This document shows positions 35,401 to 43,656 of a stretch of DNA of 64,000 bases, in pieces. The notes beneath the pieces were generated by a model, which ran no database searches, was not told the origin of the DNA, and saw only the letters and a list, made by a program, of their open reading frames with translations. Position 1 is the stretch's first letter, and every line of letters starts with the position of its first letter. This DNA is from JABMNT01 sp048262655 (GTDB lineage Bacteria; Pseudomonadota; Alphaproteobacteria; Rhodospirillales; Casp-alpha2): positions 682,001-746,000 of the forward strand of contig JBLXEY010000001.1 in assembly GCA_048262655.1 (NCBI GenBank), read 5' to 3'. The position numbers were made by a program, and so were the translations under genes.

Positions 35401-35692
35401 CGTTCAAACCGGTTTGCCCGCCCATGGTTGGTAACAAAGCATCGGGTTTTTCTTTTTCGATAATGCGTTCCAGAATTTCTGGAGTAATTGGCTCTATGTA
35501 GGTCGCATCGGCCATCGACGGATCGGTCATAATTGTCGCCGGATTGGAGTTTACGAGAATGACCCGATACCCTTCTTCCCGCAGCGCCTTGCAAGCCTGC
35601 GCTCCCGAATAATCAAACTCGCATGCCTGACCAATAACAATCGGCCCGGCTCCAATAATCATAATCGACTTAATATCTGTACGTTTGGGCAT
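32432..35692 (-). CDS. carB: Carbamoyl-phosphate synthase large subunit
   Basis: This 1086-residue protein contains both ATP-grasp halves: the N-terminal IMIIGAGPIVIGQACEFDYS and the second-half VAILGGGPNRIGQGIEFDYC are the duplicated signature. GGIGGGIAYNRDEYE and YVLGGRAMEIVHD are the carbamate- and carboxyphosphate-forming loops. The C-terminal MGS-like allosteric domain (GFSLMATGGTQTYLSEQGLG and LVINTTEGAQAVSDS) is present. With carA it makes carbamoyl phosphate for arginine and pyrimidine synthesis. carA lies 17 bp upstream on the same strand. Confidence 0.98.
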   Translation of the reverse strand: MPKRTDIKSIMIIGAGPIVIGQACEFDYSGAQACKALREEGYRVILVNSNPATIMTDPSMADATYIEPITPEILERIIEKEKPDALLPTMGGQTGLNAGITLSENGVLEKHGVEMIGAKADVIDKAEDRLKFRDAMTKIGLDTPKSEVVKTMEEAREAMVNIGLPLIIRPSFTMGGIGGGIAYNRDEYESIVAGGLVASPVGEVLVEESVLGWKEYEMEVVRDTNDNCIIICSIENVDPMGVHTGDSVTVAPALTLTDKEYQIMRNASIAVLREIGVETGGSNVQFAVNPENGRLIVIEMNPRVSRSSALASKATGFPIAKVAAKLAVGYTLDELDNDITGVTPASFEPTIDYVVTKIPRFTFEKFPGTDALLTTSMKSVGEGMSIGRTFAESFQKGLRSMETDLTGLNEIEIEGAVDGDIVHKDIIKAALHERRPERFRVIAQAMRLGLTNEEIQTASSFDPWFVDQIRALVDAEEDVRLNGLPTEFRDFLNLKKQGFSDARLAELVGAREADVSATRRALGVNPVYKRVDTCAGEFASQTSYMYSTYEGDGERPAECEANPSDRKKVAILGGGPNRIGQGIEFDYCCVHAAYALKEAGIEAIMVNCNPETVSTDYDTSDRLYFEPLTQEDVVELVRVEQSKGDFLGCIVQLGGQTPLKLSNALEEAGIPILGTSPDAIDLAEDRERFQKLLQDLDLRQPKNGLARSNEEAEAVAGDIGYPLVIRPSYVLGGRAMEIVHDLNALRRYMSEAVQVSGDSPVLLDSYLQDAIECDVDAISDGEDVFVAGIMQHIEEAGIHSGDSACSLPPFSLSRSIIDEMERQSIALAKALKVVGLMNVQFAIKDETIYIIEVNPRASRTVPFVAKATGVPIAKIAARVMAGEKLKSFDLDGRARNAHIAVKEAVFPFARFPGVDTILGPEMKSTGEVMGLDQDFARAYAKAQLGAGNKMPLKGCAFISVKDRDKPAAAILAKKLGELGFSLMATGGTQTYLSEQGLGVQRVNKVLEGRPHCEDAIVNGEIQLVINTTEGAQAVSDSYSIRRSALTNGVPHVTTMTGAQATVEALAALRTARLEVQPLQAYFEETF

Positions 35693-35709
35693 TTTTTGAA
35701 GTTACCAAT

Positions 35710-36870
35710 CTAACAGTTTGAACTGATCAATCCCGCGAACCGCTCGAACAGGTAGTGACTGTCTTGCGGTCCCGGTGATGCTTCGGGGTGGTGTTGAACG
35801 GAGAAGATGGGTTTGCCGTCGACTTTAAGGCCTTCGAGAGTGCCATCAAATAGAGAGCGGTGGGTCTCAACGACGCCAGCGGGGAGGCTATCGGTATCCA
35901 CAACAAAGCCGTGGTTTTGGCTGGTGATTTCAACCTTGCCAGTCTCCAGATCTTTGACCGGCTGGTTAGCACCACGGTGGCCTTTATCCATTTTATGGGT
36001 CTTTGCGCCGAGCGCCAAAGCCAGAATTTGATGGCCCAGACAAATCCCAAACAACGGCTTACCACTTTCAATGATCCCCTGAACCATAGGGACCGCATAT
36101 TGGCCCGTAGCTGCCGGATCACCCGGGCCATTGGATAAGAAGACCCCATCCGGGTTTAATTTTAAAATCTCTTCGGCTGTTGTTGATGCCGGGACGACCG
36201 TCACTTTACAGCCAACCGTTGCCAAGCAGCGCAGAATATTTTGTTTGGCACCAAAATCAACCGCGACCACGTGATGTTTAGGCTCCGTTTGAGTGCCATA
36301 CCCATCAGCTATCGACCACTCTGACTGGTCCCATGTATAGGGCTGTTGGCAGGACACCTCTTTCGCAAGGTCCATACCTTCCAGCCCCGCCCAATTGGTC
36401 GCAAGCGATTGTGCAGCGGCAATATCGAGAGGCCCGTCCGGCGAGAAGACGACGGTTCCAGAGGGCGCACCCCCATCACGAATGCGCCGCGTCAAACGAC
36501 GCGTATCGATGCCCGTGACGGCAGTCAGGTTCATCTTATGAAGCCAAGCATCCAAATGCTGAGCCGAGCGCCAATTTGAGGGTTCCGTAATATCTTGCTT
36601 GAGGATACAGCCCCGTGCAGCAGGGGTAACCGTTTCCATGTCTTCTGGAGTCGTCCCAACATTGCCAATATGCGGAAACGTGAAGGTGATGATTTGTCCC
36701 GCATAACTGGGGTCTGTCAGGATTTCCTGATATCCCGTCAACGAGGTATTAAAGCAGACCTCACCGACGGCTGACCCTGAGGCACCAGCCCCGCGGCCCC
36801 AAAAAATCTCGCCATCCGCTAAAACAAGGGCCGCATTGGCCCAATCAGGAGTATCTGTCACTTGAGCCAT
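35710..36870 (-). CDS. carA: Carbamoyl-phosphate synthase small subunit
   Basis: This 386-residue glutaminase subunit has the N-terminal CPSase domain (LVLADGEIFWGRGAGA, CFNTSLTGYQEILTDPSYAG). The C-terminal class I amidotransferase has catalytic Cys in LFGICLGHQIL and His/Glu in SVQHHPEASPGPQD. It hydrolyses glutamine and channels ammonia to CarB. It is the first gene of carAB and is divergent from the yqeY gene across 276 bp. Confidence 0.98.
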   Translation of the reverse strand: MAQVTDTPDWANAALVLADGEIFWGRGAGASGSAVGEVCFNTSLTGYQEILTDPSYAGQIITFTFPHIGNVGTTPEDMETVTPAARGCILKQDITEPSNWRSAQHLDAWLHKMNLTAVTGIDTRRLTRRIRDGGAPSGTVVFSPDGPLDIAAAQSLATNWAGLEGMDLAKEVSCQQPYTWDQSEWSIADGYGTQTEPKHHVVAVDFGAKQNILRCLATVGCKVTVVPASTTAEEILKLNPDGVFLSNGPGDPAATGQYAVPMVQGIIESGKPLFGICLGHQILALALGAKTHKMDKGHRGANQPVKDLETGKVEITSQNHGFVVDTDSLPAGVVETHRSLFDGTLEGLKVDGKPIFSVQHHPEASPGPQDSHYLFERFAGLISSNC

Positions 36871-37085
36871 CCTTTTTTTAGAAACGTGTCAGTCGCGCAC
36901 AACGATTCGTCCCCCTGGGGCAAGGCCCCGCTGGAGGAAAAGTTTAGGCTCTGATCTGTCATTAAGTACCACCATACCGGTAAGAGGCTGGATTTCGGCG
37001 TTTCTAAGCAAAACGCCTGCCAAGGTCAAGACTCAATGAAAAGAAAATTTTGTTTAAAATCAACGCCTTAAAAAGTTTGTTTCGG

Positions 37086-37114
37086 TTGCACTTTGTGTTG
37101 AATTTGGTTAGTCT
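37086..37114 (+). promoter_or_regulatory. Possible promoter of yqeY-dnaG-rpoD
   Basis: TTGCAC (37086-37091) and TAGTCT (37109-37114) are spaced by 17 bp and lie 33 bp before the yqeY-like start codon. They sit in the 276-bp gap between divergent carA and yqeY that holds no gene. The -35 matches the consensus in 5 of 6 positions; the -10 is weak. Confidence 0.35.
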
Positions 37115-37146
37115 CCGCCTCTCCATAAATAATAACGGGTGATCCC

Positions 37147-37602
37147 ATGCTGCGCGATGACATTAAAGGTGCATTGACGAAGGCGATGAAAGATAAGGAT
37201 TCAGGCAGTGTTTCGACGCTCCGGCTGATCCTGGCGGCCCTTAAAGATCGCGACATTGCGGCGCGGAGTAAGGGCAATTCGGAAGGAATTGGCGACGAGG
37301 ACATATTGGGTTTATTGCAATCCATGGTCAAACAGCGCCGCGAATCTATTGATATGTACCAAAAAGGTGGTCGTATGGAACTCGCACAGCAGGAAGCTGA
37401 AGAAATTTCTGTGATCGAGAGGTTTATGCCCGCCCAGTTGACGGCGGAAGAAACCGCAGAAGCCATCGACGGCGCGATCAGCGAGACTGGTGCCGAAAGC
37501 ATCAAGGACATGGGCAAGGTCATGGGGCACTTAAAGGCGAAGTATGCAGGGCGCATGGACTTTGGAAAGGCCGGCGCCGCCATAAAAGAACGCCTCGGTT
37601 AA
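37147..37602 (+). CDS. GatB/YqeY domain protein
   Basis: This 151-residue all-helical protein is related to the C-terminal tail of GatB. It begins MLRDDIKGALTKAMKDKD with SVSTLRLILAALKDRDIAAR. Typical central and end segments are ISVIERFMPAQLTAEE and SIKDMGKVMGHLKAKYAGRM. In alphaproteobacteria it regularly precedes dnaG and rpoD, as here. A role in tRNA-dependent amidation has been proposed from homology but is not established. Confidence 0.93.
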   Translation: MLRDDIKGALTKAMKDKDSGSVSTLRLILAALKDRDIAARSKGNSEGIGDEDILGLLQSMVKQRRESIDMYQKGGRMELAQQEAEEISVIERFMPAQLTAEETAEAIDGAISETGAESIKDMGKVMGHLKAKYAGRMDFGKAGAAIKERLG

Positions 37603-37740
37603 ATTTCTGTGAGCGCCAGCGCCCATCCTCCATTGGACGCAGGCCTGTGGGTTAAGTTTGAATTACCGGGATAACTTGTTCTGTTGTACCGGGCTGATCC
37701 TCTCTAAATTGGGATGTTGTCTTAATCTGTTGGGCGCTCC

Positions 37741-39594
37741 ATGGCTTTTTCACCACAATTTCTCGATGAACTGAAAAATCGAATCAGCTTGGCTGAGGTG
37801 GTGGGAAAGCGCGTTAAGCTGATTAAAAAAGGGCACGAGTATTCTGGCCTTTGCCCATTCCATAATGAAAAAACGCCATCCTTTACCCTAAATGAAGAAA
37901 AAGGGTTTTATCATTGCTTTGGCTGTCAATCGCACGGCAGCGCGTTTGATTTTGTGATGGAAACAGAGGGGCTCGGCTTTCGCGAAGCTGTTGAGAAGCT
38001 GGCTTCCGAAGCCGGGATGGAAATTCCCGATGAAACGCCGGAACAACGAGAGCGCGAGCGCAAAAAGCAAACTCTTTATGATGTAACCGAAGCTGCAGCG
38101 GCCTATTTTGAAAAAATGCTTTATATGCCCGAAGGCCAGGCTGCGCTTAATTACTTAACCGCGCGCGGTCTTGATCGAGCGACCCTTAAAACCTTCCGCG
38201 TCGGCTTTTCACCGGATACTCGTGGCTCACTTAAAACGGCACTTTTAAGAGAAAAAATATCTGAAGATCAAATGCTTTCCGCTGGGTTGGTTATTAAACC
38301 AACCGAAGATCGGGGTCGAGGGATGGAGACTTATGACCGGTTTCGCGGTCGCGTCATGTTCCCGATTGCAGACCGTCGCGGCCGGGTTATCGCTTTCGGT
38401 GGACGGATTATTGGCTCCGGCGAGCCCAAATATCTCAATTCACCGGAAACGCCGCTGTTTCATAAAGGCCGAGAACTTTATGGGCTGCATATCGCAGGAC
38501 CCGCCGCACGAAAAGCCGATACAATTCTCGTGACCGAAGGCTATATGGATGTAATTGCCCTCTATAAAGCAGGTTTTCCAAATGCAGTCGCACCGCTGGG
38601 AACCGCTATGACAGAAGATCAAATCCGGTTGCTCTGGAAAATCGTGCCAGAGCCCGTCATGTGTTTCGATGGCGACCGAGCCGGTCAAGCCGCCGCAGGC
38701 AAGGCGGCGGTCCGAGCCTTACCTCTTTTAAAGCCTGGTATTGGCATTCGTTTCGCGACACTGCCGGCAGGCGAAGACCCGGACAGTTTAATCGAAAACA
38801 AAGGGGCCGCTGCCATGCAGGAACTGCTGGATGCGGCTGTACCGCTTTCGGAAACCCTGTGGCGAATTGAAACCGGAGGCAAACTTCCGAGCACCCCGGA
38901 AGACAAAGCCTCCCTTCAACAACGGCTGAGTGATCATGCCCGCGCAATTCAGGACGCAACCGTTCGAAACCATTTTTCCAAGGCCTTCAACGAACGGGTC
39001 AGCCCTGAACCGCAGTCCGGATCTTCCAAGAGCCGCAACACCTGGGAGCCGGCGCGTGGCAAAGGCTGGCGACGCGGGGCCGCTTGGGCTTCTAATGTCA
39101 ACATGGAAACCGCCGCTGGCCCGGCAGCAAAAGTTAATATGATCAAGCGGCGCGAAGAAATCTTGATCACGACGCTGATTAACCATCCCGAGCTCTATGA
39201 CGACGTCTCGGAACGCTTGGGAACCATCACTTTTTCGGCTACCGAGCTTGACAATTTGCGTCAAGAGGTTTTAAAGACGCTAGCGGCAAAATCAGGCCTT
39301 GAAACTGAACCCCTTACAAACCACCTTAATGAGTGTGGTTATTCAGCAGTCCTCAGGTCTTTACTTGGTGCAAGTGTGTATGATCACGCCTATTTCGCGC
39401 GGCCCGACGCTTTGGTCGAGGAAGCCGTCGCGGGGTGGTATGAAACATTTGATCAGATCAGAAGTAGGGATCTTATCGCGGAGATAAAAGAAGCTGAACG
39501 CGATGTCGCGGAAAACCCTTCCGAAGAGACATGGCGCAGATTACTTGCGTTGAAGCAGCAAAAGAATGACGAAACGATGGATGAACAAGTCTAG
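37741..39594 (+). CDS. dnaG: DNA primase DnaG
   Basis: This 617-residue primase has an N-terminal zinc-binding domain (CPFHNEKTPSF followed by YHCFGCQ). The catalytic RNA polymerase core holds the TOPRIM fold (ILVTEGYMDVIALYKAGF with the acidic residue, then CFDGDRAGQAAA). A C-terminal helicase-binding region runs from about residue 450 (REEILITTLINHPELYDDV). It synthesises RNA primers at the replication fork. It stands between yqeY and rpoD, the classical macromolecular synthesis order of this group. Confidence 0.97.
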   Translation: MAFSPQFLDELKNRISLAEVVGKRVKLIKKGHEYSGLCPFHNEKTPSFTLNEEKGFYHCFGCQSHGSAFDFVMETEGLGFREAVEKLASEAGMEIPDETPEQRERERKKQTLYDVTEAAAAYFEKMLYMPEGQAALNYLTARGLDRATLKTFRVGFSPDTRGSLKTALLREKISEDQMLSAGLVIKPTEDRGRGMETYDRFRGRVMFPIADRRGRVIAFGGRIIGSGEPKYLNSPETPLFHKGRELYGLHIAGPAARKADTILVTEGYMDVIALYKAGFPNAVAPLGTAMTEDQIRLLWKIVPEPVMCFDGDRAGQAAAGKAAVRALPLLKPGIGIRFATLPAGEDPDSLIENKGAAAMQELLDAAVPLSETLWRIETGGKLPSTPEDKASLQQRLSDHARAIQDATVRNHFSKAFNERVSPEPQSGSSKSRNTWEPARGKGWRRGAAWASNVNMETAAGPAAKVNMIKRREEILITTLINHPELYDDVSERLGTITFSATELDNLRQEVLKTLAAKSGLETEPLTNHLNECGYSAVLRSLLGASVYDHAYFARPDALVEEAVAGWYETFDQIRSRDLIAEIKEAERDVAENPSEETWRRLLALKQQKNDETMDEQV

Positions 39595-39702
39595 GCGGAA
39601 CAAGCCTGGGTCTTTAAGGTAATATTGAACAATCCAAGTATCGGCTCTTTCCGGCCACAGGTCCGGAGAATGGGGAAGTCGATCAAAAGCGAGGTTTAAC
39701 AA

Positions 39703-41736
39703 TTGGCGAAAGCAGCAACAGCAGCAAAACCGGCCGAACCAGCCGCAACAACAGAAGAAGGCGGCGATAGCCCTCTTCTCGACAGCATGGGTGCCGCCGT
39801 TAAGAAAATGGTCGCTCAGGGCAAGGAAAAAGGCTTCGTTACATACGACGACCTCAATACCGCTCTGCCGCCGGACCAGGTCTCTTCCGAGCAAATTGAA
39901 GATACCATGTCGATGTTATCCGAGATGGGCATTAATGTTGTTGAAAACGAAGAATCAGAAGAGACAGCAACTGCAGACAAAGCAGAGGATGGCCCCGAAG
40001 ACACGAAAGCTGCGGGCAACGTAAATGAAGCTGACCTTGGCCGAACCGATGACCCGGTGCGCATGTATTTGCGCGAAATGGGATCTGTCGAGCTGTTGTC
40101 ACGCGAGGGCGAGATCGCCATTGCCAAGAGGATTGAAGCCGGTCGCGAAATGATGATCGGTGGCATTTGTGAGAGCCCACTGACCATCCGCGCCATTGTC
40201 CAGTGGCATGATGCGCTGGTTAACGAAGAAATGTTGCTGCGCGACATTATCGATCTTGAAGCGACCAATGGCGGTGGCCCCAATGCCCAGCAATTGAATG
40301 CTGCCGGCGAAGGTGAAGACGGTGAAGACGGCGAACCAACCCTTGATGAAAACGGACAGCCTGTCGAAAAGAAAGCCGACGCGGTACCCGTCGGTGTCCG
40401 CACCGGCCCACCTTCGGGAGAGCCTGAAGGTGAAGTCGATGAAAACGAAGAAGATGACGCCGAGAACAATCTTTCTCTGTCCGCTCTTGAAGCTAAGCTG
40501 ACACCTGAAGTCATTGAAAATTTTGAGAAAATTGCCAAGACATACAAAAAACTACACAAAGTTCAGGTGACGCGGATTGAAACACTGCAAGCCGGTGACG
40601 AGATCAAACCCGCACAAGAGAAGCGCTACAACAAACTGCGCCAGGAACTCGTAGAACTGATGGAAGACGTGCATCTAAACAATGCGCGCATTGAGCAACT
40701 GGTCTCGCAAGCCTACGAACTCAATCGTGTGTTGATTGGTTACGAAGGCAAAATGTTGCGGATGGCGACAAATTGCCGGGTCAAGCGCGAAGATTTCTTA
40801 CAACACTATCAGGGGCAGGAACTTGATCCGTCCTGGCTTGAGCGCATTGAAGCGTTACCGGGCAAAGGTTGGGAACGCTTCTTAACCAAGCACCGTGACG
40901 ACATCATCTCGATCCGCCAAAGCATTGCCGAAATTGCGGAAGAAGCAGGCCTTCCCATTCCGGAATACCGCCGTATCGTCTCGACGGTGCAAAAAGGCGA
41001 ACGTGAAGCGACCAAAGCAAAGAAGGAAATGATCGAAGCCAACTTGCGTTTGGTTATCTCCATTGCGAAAAAATACACCAACCGAGGTCTTCAATTCCTT
41101 GATCTGATTCAGGAAGGCAACATCGGCTTGATGAAGGCCGTTGATAAGTTTGAATATCGTCGCGGTTACAAATTTTCGACCTACGCGACCTGGTGGATCA
41201 GACAGGCGATTACCCGATCCATTGCCGATCAGGCCCGTACCATTCGTATTCCGGTGCATATGATCGAGACGATCAACAAACTGGTGCGTACCTCGCGCCA
41301 AATGCTCCACGAAATTGGTCGTGAACCAACACCGGAAGAATTGGCAGGCAAGCTCTCCATGCCACTTGAGAAAGTGCGCAAGGTTTTGAAAATTGCCAAA
41401 GAGCCCATCTCGCTGGAAACGCCTATTGGAGATGAAGAAGACAGTCATCTTGGTGATTTCATCGAAGATAAAAATGCGGTTCAGCCTCTGGATGCGGCCA
41501 TTCACGCCAATTTGCGTGAAACCACGACCCGGGTTTTGGCCAGCTTGACCGCCCGTGAAGAACGGGTCCTCCGGATGCGTTTCGGGATCGGGATGAACAC
41601 CGATCACACCCTCGAAGAAGTCGGCCAGCAGTTCTCGGTGACCCGCGAACGTATTCGCCAAATCGAAGCGAAAGCGCTGCGTAAGCTCAAGCATCCAAGC
41701 CGCTCGCGCAAACTGCGCAGCTTCCTGGATTACTAG
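39703..41736 (+). CDS. rpoD: RNA polymerase sigma factor RpoD (sigma 70)
   Basis: This 677-residue housekeeping sigma factor starts at a TTG codon with GAGG 8 bp upstream. Region 1.1 lies in the first about 100 residues, and region 1.2 in DPVRMYLREMGSVELLSREG. An acidic non-conserved insert follows (around 205-265). Region 2 has FLDLIQEGNIGLMKAVDKFE and YATWWIRQAITRSIADQART, and region 4.2 has TLEEVGQQFSVTRERIRQIE. No upstream ATG is in frame, so TTG initiation is well supported. An intrinsic terminator follows and then the tRNA that serves as island insertion site. Confidence 0.98.
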   Translation: MAKAATAAKPAEPAATTEEGGDSPLLDSMGAAVKKMVAQGKEKGFVTYDDLNTALPPDQVSSEQIEDTMSMLSEMGINVVENEESEETATADKAEDGPEDTKAAGNVNEADLGRTDDPVRMYLREMGSVELLSREGEIAIAKRIEAGREMMIGGICESPLTIRAIVQWHDALVNEEMLLRDIIDLEATNGGGPNAQQLNAAGEGEDGEDGEPTLDENGQPVEKKADAVPVGVRTGPPSGEPEGEVDENEEDDAENNLSLSALEAKLTPEVIENFEKIAKTYKKLHKVQVTRIETLQAGDEIKPAQEKRYNKLRQELVELMEDVHLNNARIEQLVSQAYELNRVLIGYEGKMLRMATNCRVKREDFLQHYQGQELDPSWLERIEALPGKGWERFLTKHRDDIISIRQSIAEIAEEAGLPIPEYRRIVSTVQKGEREATKAKKEMIEANLRLVISIAKKYTNRGLQFLDLIQEGNIGLMKAVDKFEYRRGYKFSTYATWWIRQAITRSIADQARTIRIPVHMIETINKLVRTSRQMLHEIGREPTPEELAGKLSMPLEKVRKVLKIAKEPISLETPIGDEEDSHLGDFIEDKNAVQPLDAAIHANLRETTTRVLASLTAREERVLRMRFGIGMNTDHTLEEVGQQFSVTRERIRQIEAKALRKLKHPSRSRKLRSFLDY

Positions 41737-41756
41737 GCACACAGCTTAAGAATACG

Positions 41757-41789
41757 AAAAAGGTCCGCTTAAACTGCGGGCCTTTTTTT
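41757..41789 (+). terminator. Intrinsic terminator of rpoD
   Basis: AAAAGGTCCGC (41758-41768) pairs with GCGGGCCTTTT (41776-41786) through 11 bp including one G-T pair, with a 7-nt loop, and the T-run continues to 41789. It lies 21 bp after the rpoD stop codon. Confidence 0.9.
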
Positions 41790-41838
41790 ACGTCTCAATT
41801 ACGGCCGAATTATCATGCGTTTTTTTAACGCTTTTCGT

Positions 41839-41867
41839 TTTCAAATGGGGCGCGAGATTGCTATAAG
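41839..41867 (+). promoter_or_regulatory. Probable promoter of the tRNA gene
   Basis: TTTCAA (41839-41844) and TATAAG (41862-41867) are separated by 17 bp and end 19 bp before the tRNA. The -10 is followed by a purine at the expected start distance. The -35 is weak, so this is a moderate call. Confidence 0.45.
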
Positions 41868-41886
41868 CAGCAAACGCACACCATGG

Positions 41887-41963
41887 GGGCCTGTAGCTCA
41901 GTTGGTTAGAGCCGACCGCTCATAACGGTCTGGTCGCAGGTTCGAGTCCTGCCGGGCCCACCA
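41887..41963 (+). tRNA. tRNA with CAT anticodon, probably tRNA-Ile2 (lysidine type)
   Basis: A complete 77-nt cloverleaf with encoded CCA can be drawn. The acceptor is GGGCCTG with CGGGCCC, the D stem GCTC/GAGC, the anticodon stem GACCG/CGGTC with loop CTCATAA (anticodon CAT), the variable loop TGGTC, and the T arm GCAGG-TTCGAGT-CCTGC. A CAT anticodon fits elongator Met or Ile2. The CTGGTCG variable region resembles E. coli tRNA-Ile2 more than tRNA-Met, and TilS would modify the C to read AUA. Its 3' end is the insertion site of the following island and remains intact. Confidence 0.93.
41945..41963 (+). repeat. attL: tRNA 3' end repeat
   Basis: AGTCCTGCCGGGCCCACCA, the last 19 nt of the tRNA gene, recurs perfectly at 49938-49956. 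The integrase gene lies right next to this copy and the tRNA is whole on this side, as expected for integration into the 3' end of a tRNA gene. Confidence 0.9.
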
Positions 41964-42006
41964 CCCCATTTTTAAGTCACTGACTTCTTTGACTTATTCG
42001 TAATTT

Positions 42007-42034
42007 GTCCCAAACTTTATCCAAGGTTTGGGAC
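42007..42034. repeat. Stem-loop at the end of the integrase gene
   Basis: GTCCCAAAC (42007-42015) and GTTTGGGAC (42026-42034) are perfect 9-bp reverse complements with a 10-nt loop, 8 bp past the integrase stop. No T-run follows on the minus strand. It may end integrase transcription or be an integrase arm-binding repeat near attL. Confidence 0.5.
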
Positions 42035-42042
42035 ATTTTGTT

Positions 42043-43122
42043 CTATTTTTGTCCATCAATGCGCTGCCGAACCCGCTCTGCAAGCTGCCTTTGTTGTGCC
42101 GATTTTGTATATTTCTGAACCTCTGAAACACTGTCATGGCCAGTGATCGACATGATTTCATGGACTGTGCAACCGATGCCAGCAAGGTATGCTGCTGCGG
42201 ATTTTCTAACTCCGTGGGCTGAACATTGTGGCAATCCAGCTTCATCACAAATATCTCTGAACCAGTTTCCAAATCCATTGCCTGTGAAAGGCTTTCCATA
42301 CTCCGTAACCAAGTAGGTCAAGTCACACGGTTGGCTGGCATCAATGATACTTTGTAATTTATCCAAAACTGGGATTTCAATACGCTTATTTGTCTTTTGC
42401 TGGGTGACCGTCATTCAGCCGTTCTTAACGTGCTGTCGCCCCATTCTAATGATGTCAGAACGCCTCTGTCCGGTGTACAGAAGTATAGCAAATGCCAGCC
42501 GTGCTTTAGTGCCAATTGGGTACTTTGTTTCGAACTGCTCAATTTCATCCAATGTCCAAGCATGGAACCCATCTTTGTTTTTGGATTTCAGTTTTTCAAC
42601 ATTTGCCGCTGGATTAGATTCCAAATATCCATATCGAAGTGCACACTTAAAAACCTGACGAAGTGCCTTTATTAGGTTGTTAGCAGCACCGGGGCGGTCA
42701 ATCATCTTGTCTTTCATCTTATTTAAATGTTGAACATCTAATTTGGCGTAGCGTTTGTCACCATGTTCCTCGCAGAACTTGTCCAGTATGCCACGACGGG
42801 CTCTTCTGTATCCATCGCCGATTTCCTTAAATGCGGACGATTGGTAATACTGCTCAACAAGCCAGCGGATAGATTCAGGTTGGGCGCGTTTGAAAGTTTT
42901 TTTGGCTTCCGTCACACCATTTGCAGCATTGTTATAGTCTTCCCAAAACTCAGGTGATCCCAATGGCCCACGAAGTGGAATACGTGGTCCCTGCCTTTTA
43001 CGGAAATAGAACCGTTCTTTGCCATGGCGATCCTGCCAATGATCGACGTGTTTAATCTCCACTTTCATCTTCATCCCATTCATTCTTATCATCGTGGGTT
43101 TGAGGACGTGGCAGGGATTCAA
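42043..43122 (-). pseudogene. Tyrosine integrase interrupted by in-frame TGA
   Basis: One continuous frame encodes a phage-type tyrosine recombinase of about 345-360 residues. The arm and core-binding parts come first (KERFYFRKRQGPRIPLRGPL), then catalytic box I (LLYTGQRRSDIIRMGRQHVKNG). After the break come HGVRKSAAAYLAGIG (His-x-x-Arg) and ITGHDSVSEVQKYT (His and the nucleophilic Tyr). A TGA at 42417-42415 separates the halves, exactly where relatives usually have Trp after the NG/DG turn, so a TGG to TGA change is likely. The catalytic Arg of box I is cut off from the rest. Read-through is possible but unproven. The start is uncertain (43122 to 43068) and overlaps the AlpA-like gene. Confidence 0.88.
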
Positions 43123-43441
43123 AGAAGTCGTCTAACTCAACTCTGTCCCAGACTTTTTTCACACCAATCAGGCGAGGTTTGGGCATTTCCCCACTATCGA
43201 CCAGATAATCAAATTTGCGGGGAGAGCATCCGATATATGACGCTGCAATGGTTCTAGCCATGCCGCGTGGCGTCACGGTGTGGGAGGTTGGGATTCTTTG
43301 CGCCTGCAAAGTGAGTAACTTATCGACGGGGAATTCTAGCTGGACGACGACGGCGTGGTCGCCATTGGCAGCTTCAAGAATGACGGAGCGTTTGTCCTGT
43401 TGTCCATCAGGTATTTTGGGTGTTTCAGAGTTTCCTTTCAT
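43052..43441 (-). CDS. AlpA/excisionase-like DNA-binding protein
   Basis: This 129-residue protein has a MerR/AlpA-type helix-turn-helix in its second half (YIGCSPRKFDYLVDSGEMPK followed by RLIGVKKVWDRVELDDFFES). Its reading frame overlaps the integrase start, the usual arrangement for an excisionase or directionality factor next to its integrase. The N-terminal half (MKGNSETPKIPDGQQDKRSV) is low-complexity and unrecognised, and the C-terminus is acidic. It probably controlled integrase expression or excision. Confidence 0.75.
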   Translation of the reverse strand: MKGNSETPKIPDGQQDKRSVILEAANGDHAVVVQLEFPVDKLLTLQAQRIPTSHTVTPRGMARTIAASYIGCSPRKFDYLVDSGEMPKPRLIGVKKVWDRVELDDFFESLPRPQTHDDKNEWDEDESGD

Positions 43442-43656
43442 TTCTACCAGTCCTCATAAATGTGTATCTCATGCATATTCTCCTTAAATATATAGGTTTA
43501 GTAATGCTTACAGTATACCATCTATGAGGGTTTAAGCCAAGTTAAGTCATTGGGTTTGCTCTTGTTTTATGCGTGATGTGGCGGGTTGGAGACACATGCC
43601 GACTGCTACGATAAAGCAGCAGGATGGCGGGGATGTGCTAGAAGTCTTAATAATGG
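43442..43656. other. Intergenic stretch inside the island
   Basis: These 215 bp hold the AT-rich upstream region of the AlpA-like gene (CTCCTTAAATATATAGG on the plus strand near 43480) and then sequence next to the transposase remnant. A 32-codon plus-strand frame (MPTATIKQQDGG...) from about 43595 is too short to support. No tRNA or clear repeat was seen. Confidence 0.3.

Noticed and set aside
36917..37017. Pyrimidine- or arginine-responsive attenuator in the carA leader
   Set aside because: Two small hairpins (GGGGC/GCCCC near 36917-36929 and GGCGTTT/AAACGCC at 36997-37017) are present, but there is no U-run, leader peptide or known riboswitch pattern.
39816..40559. 247-residue serine-rich minus-strand frame inside rpoD
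   Set aside because: It is the antisense of the acidic region of RpoD; composition and lack of start signals argue against a gene.
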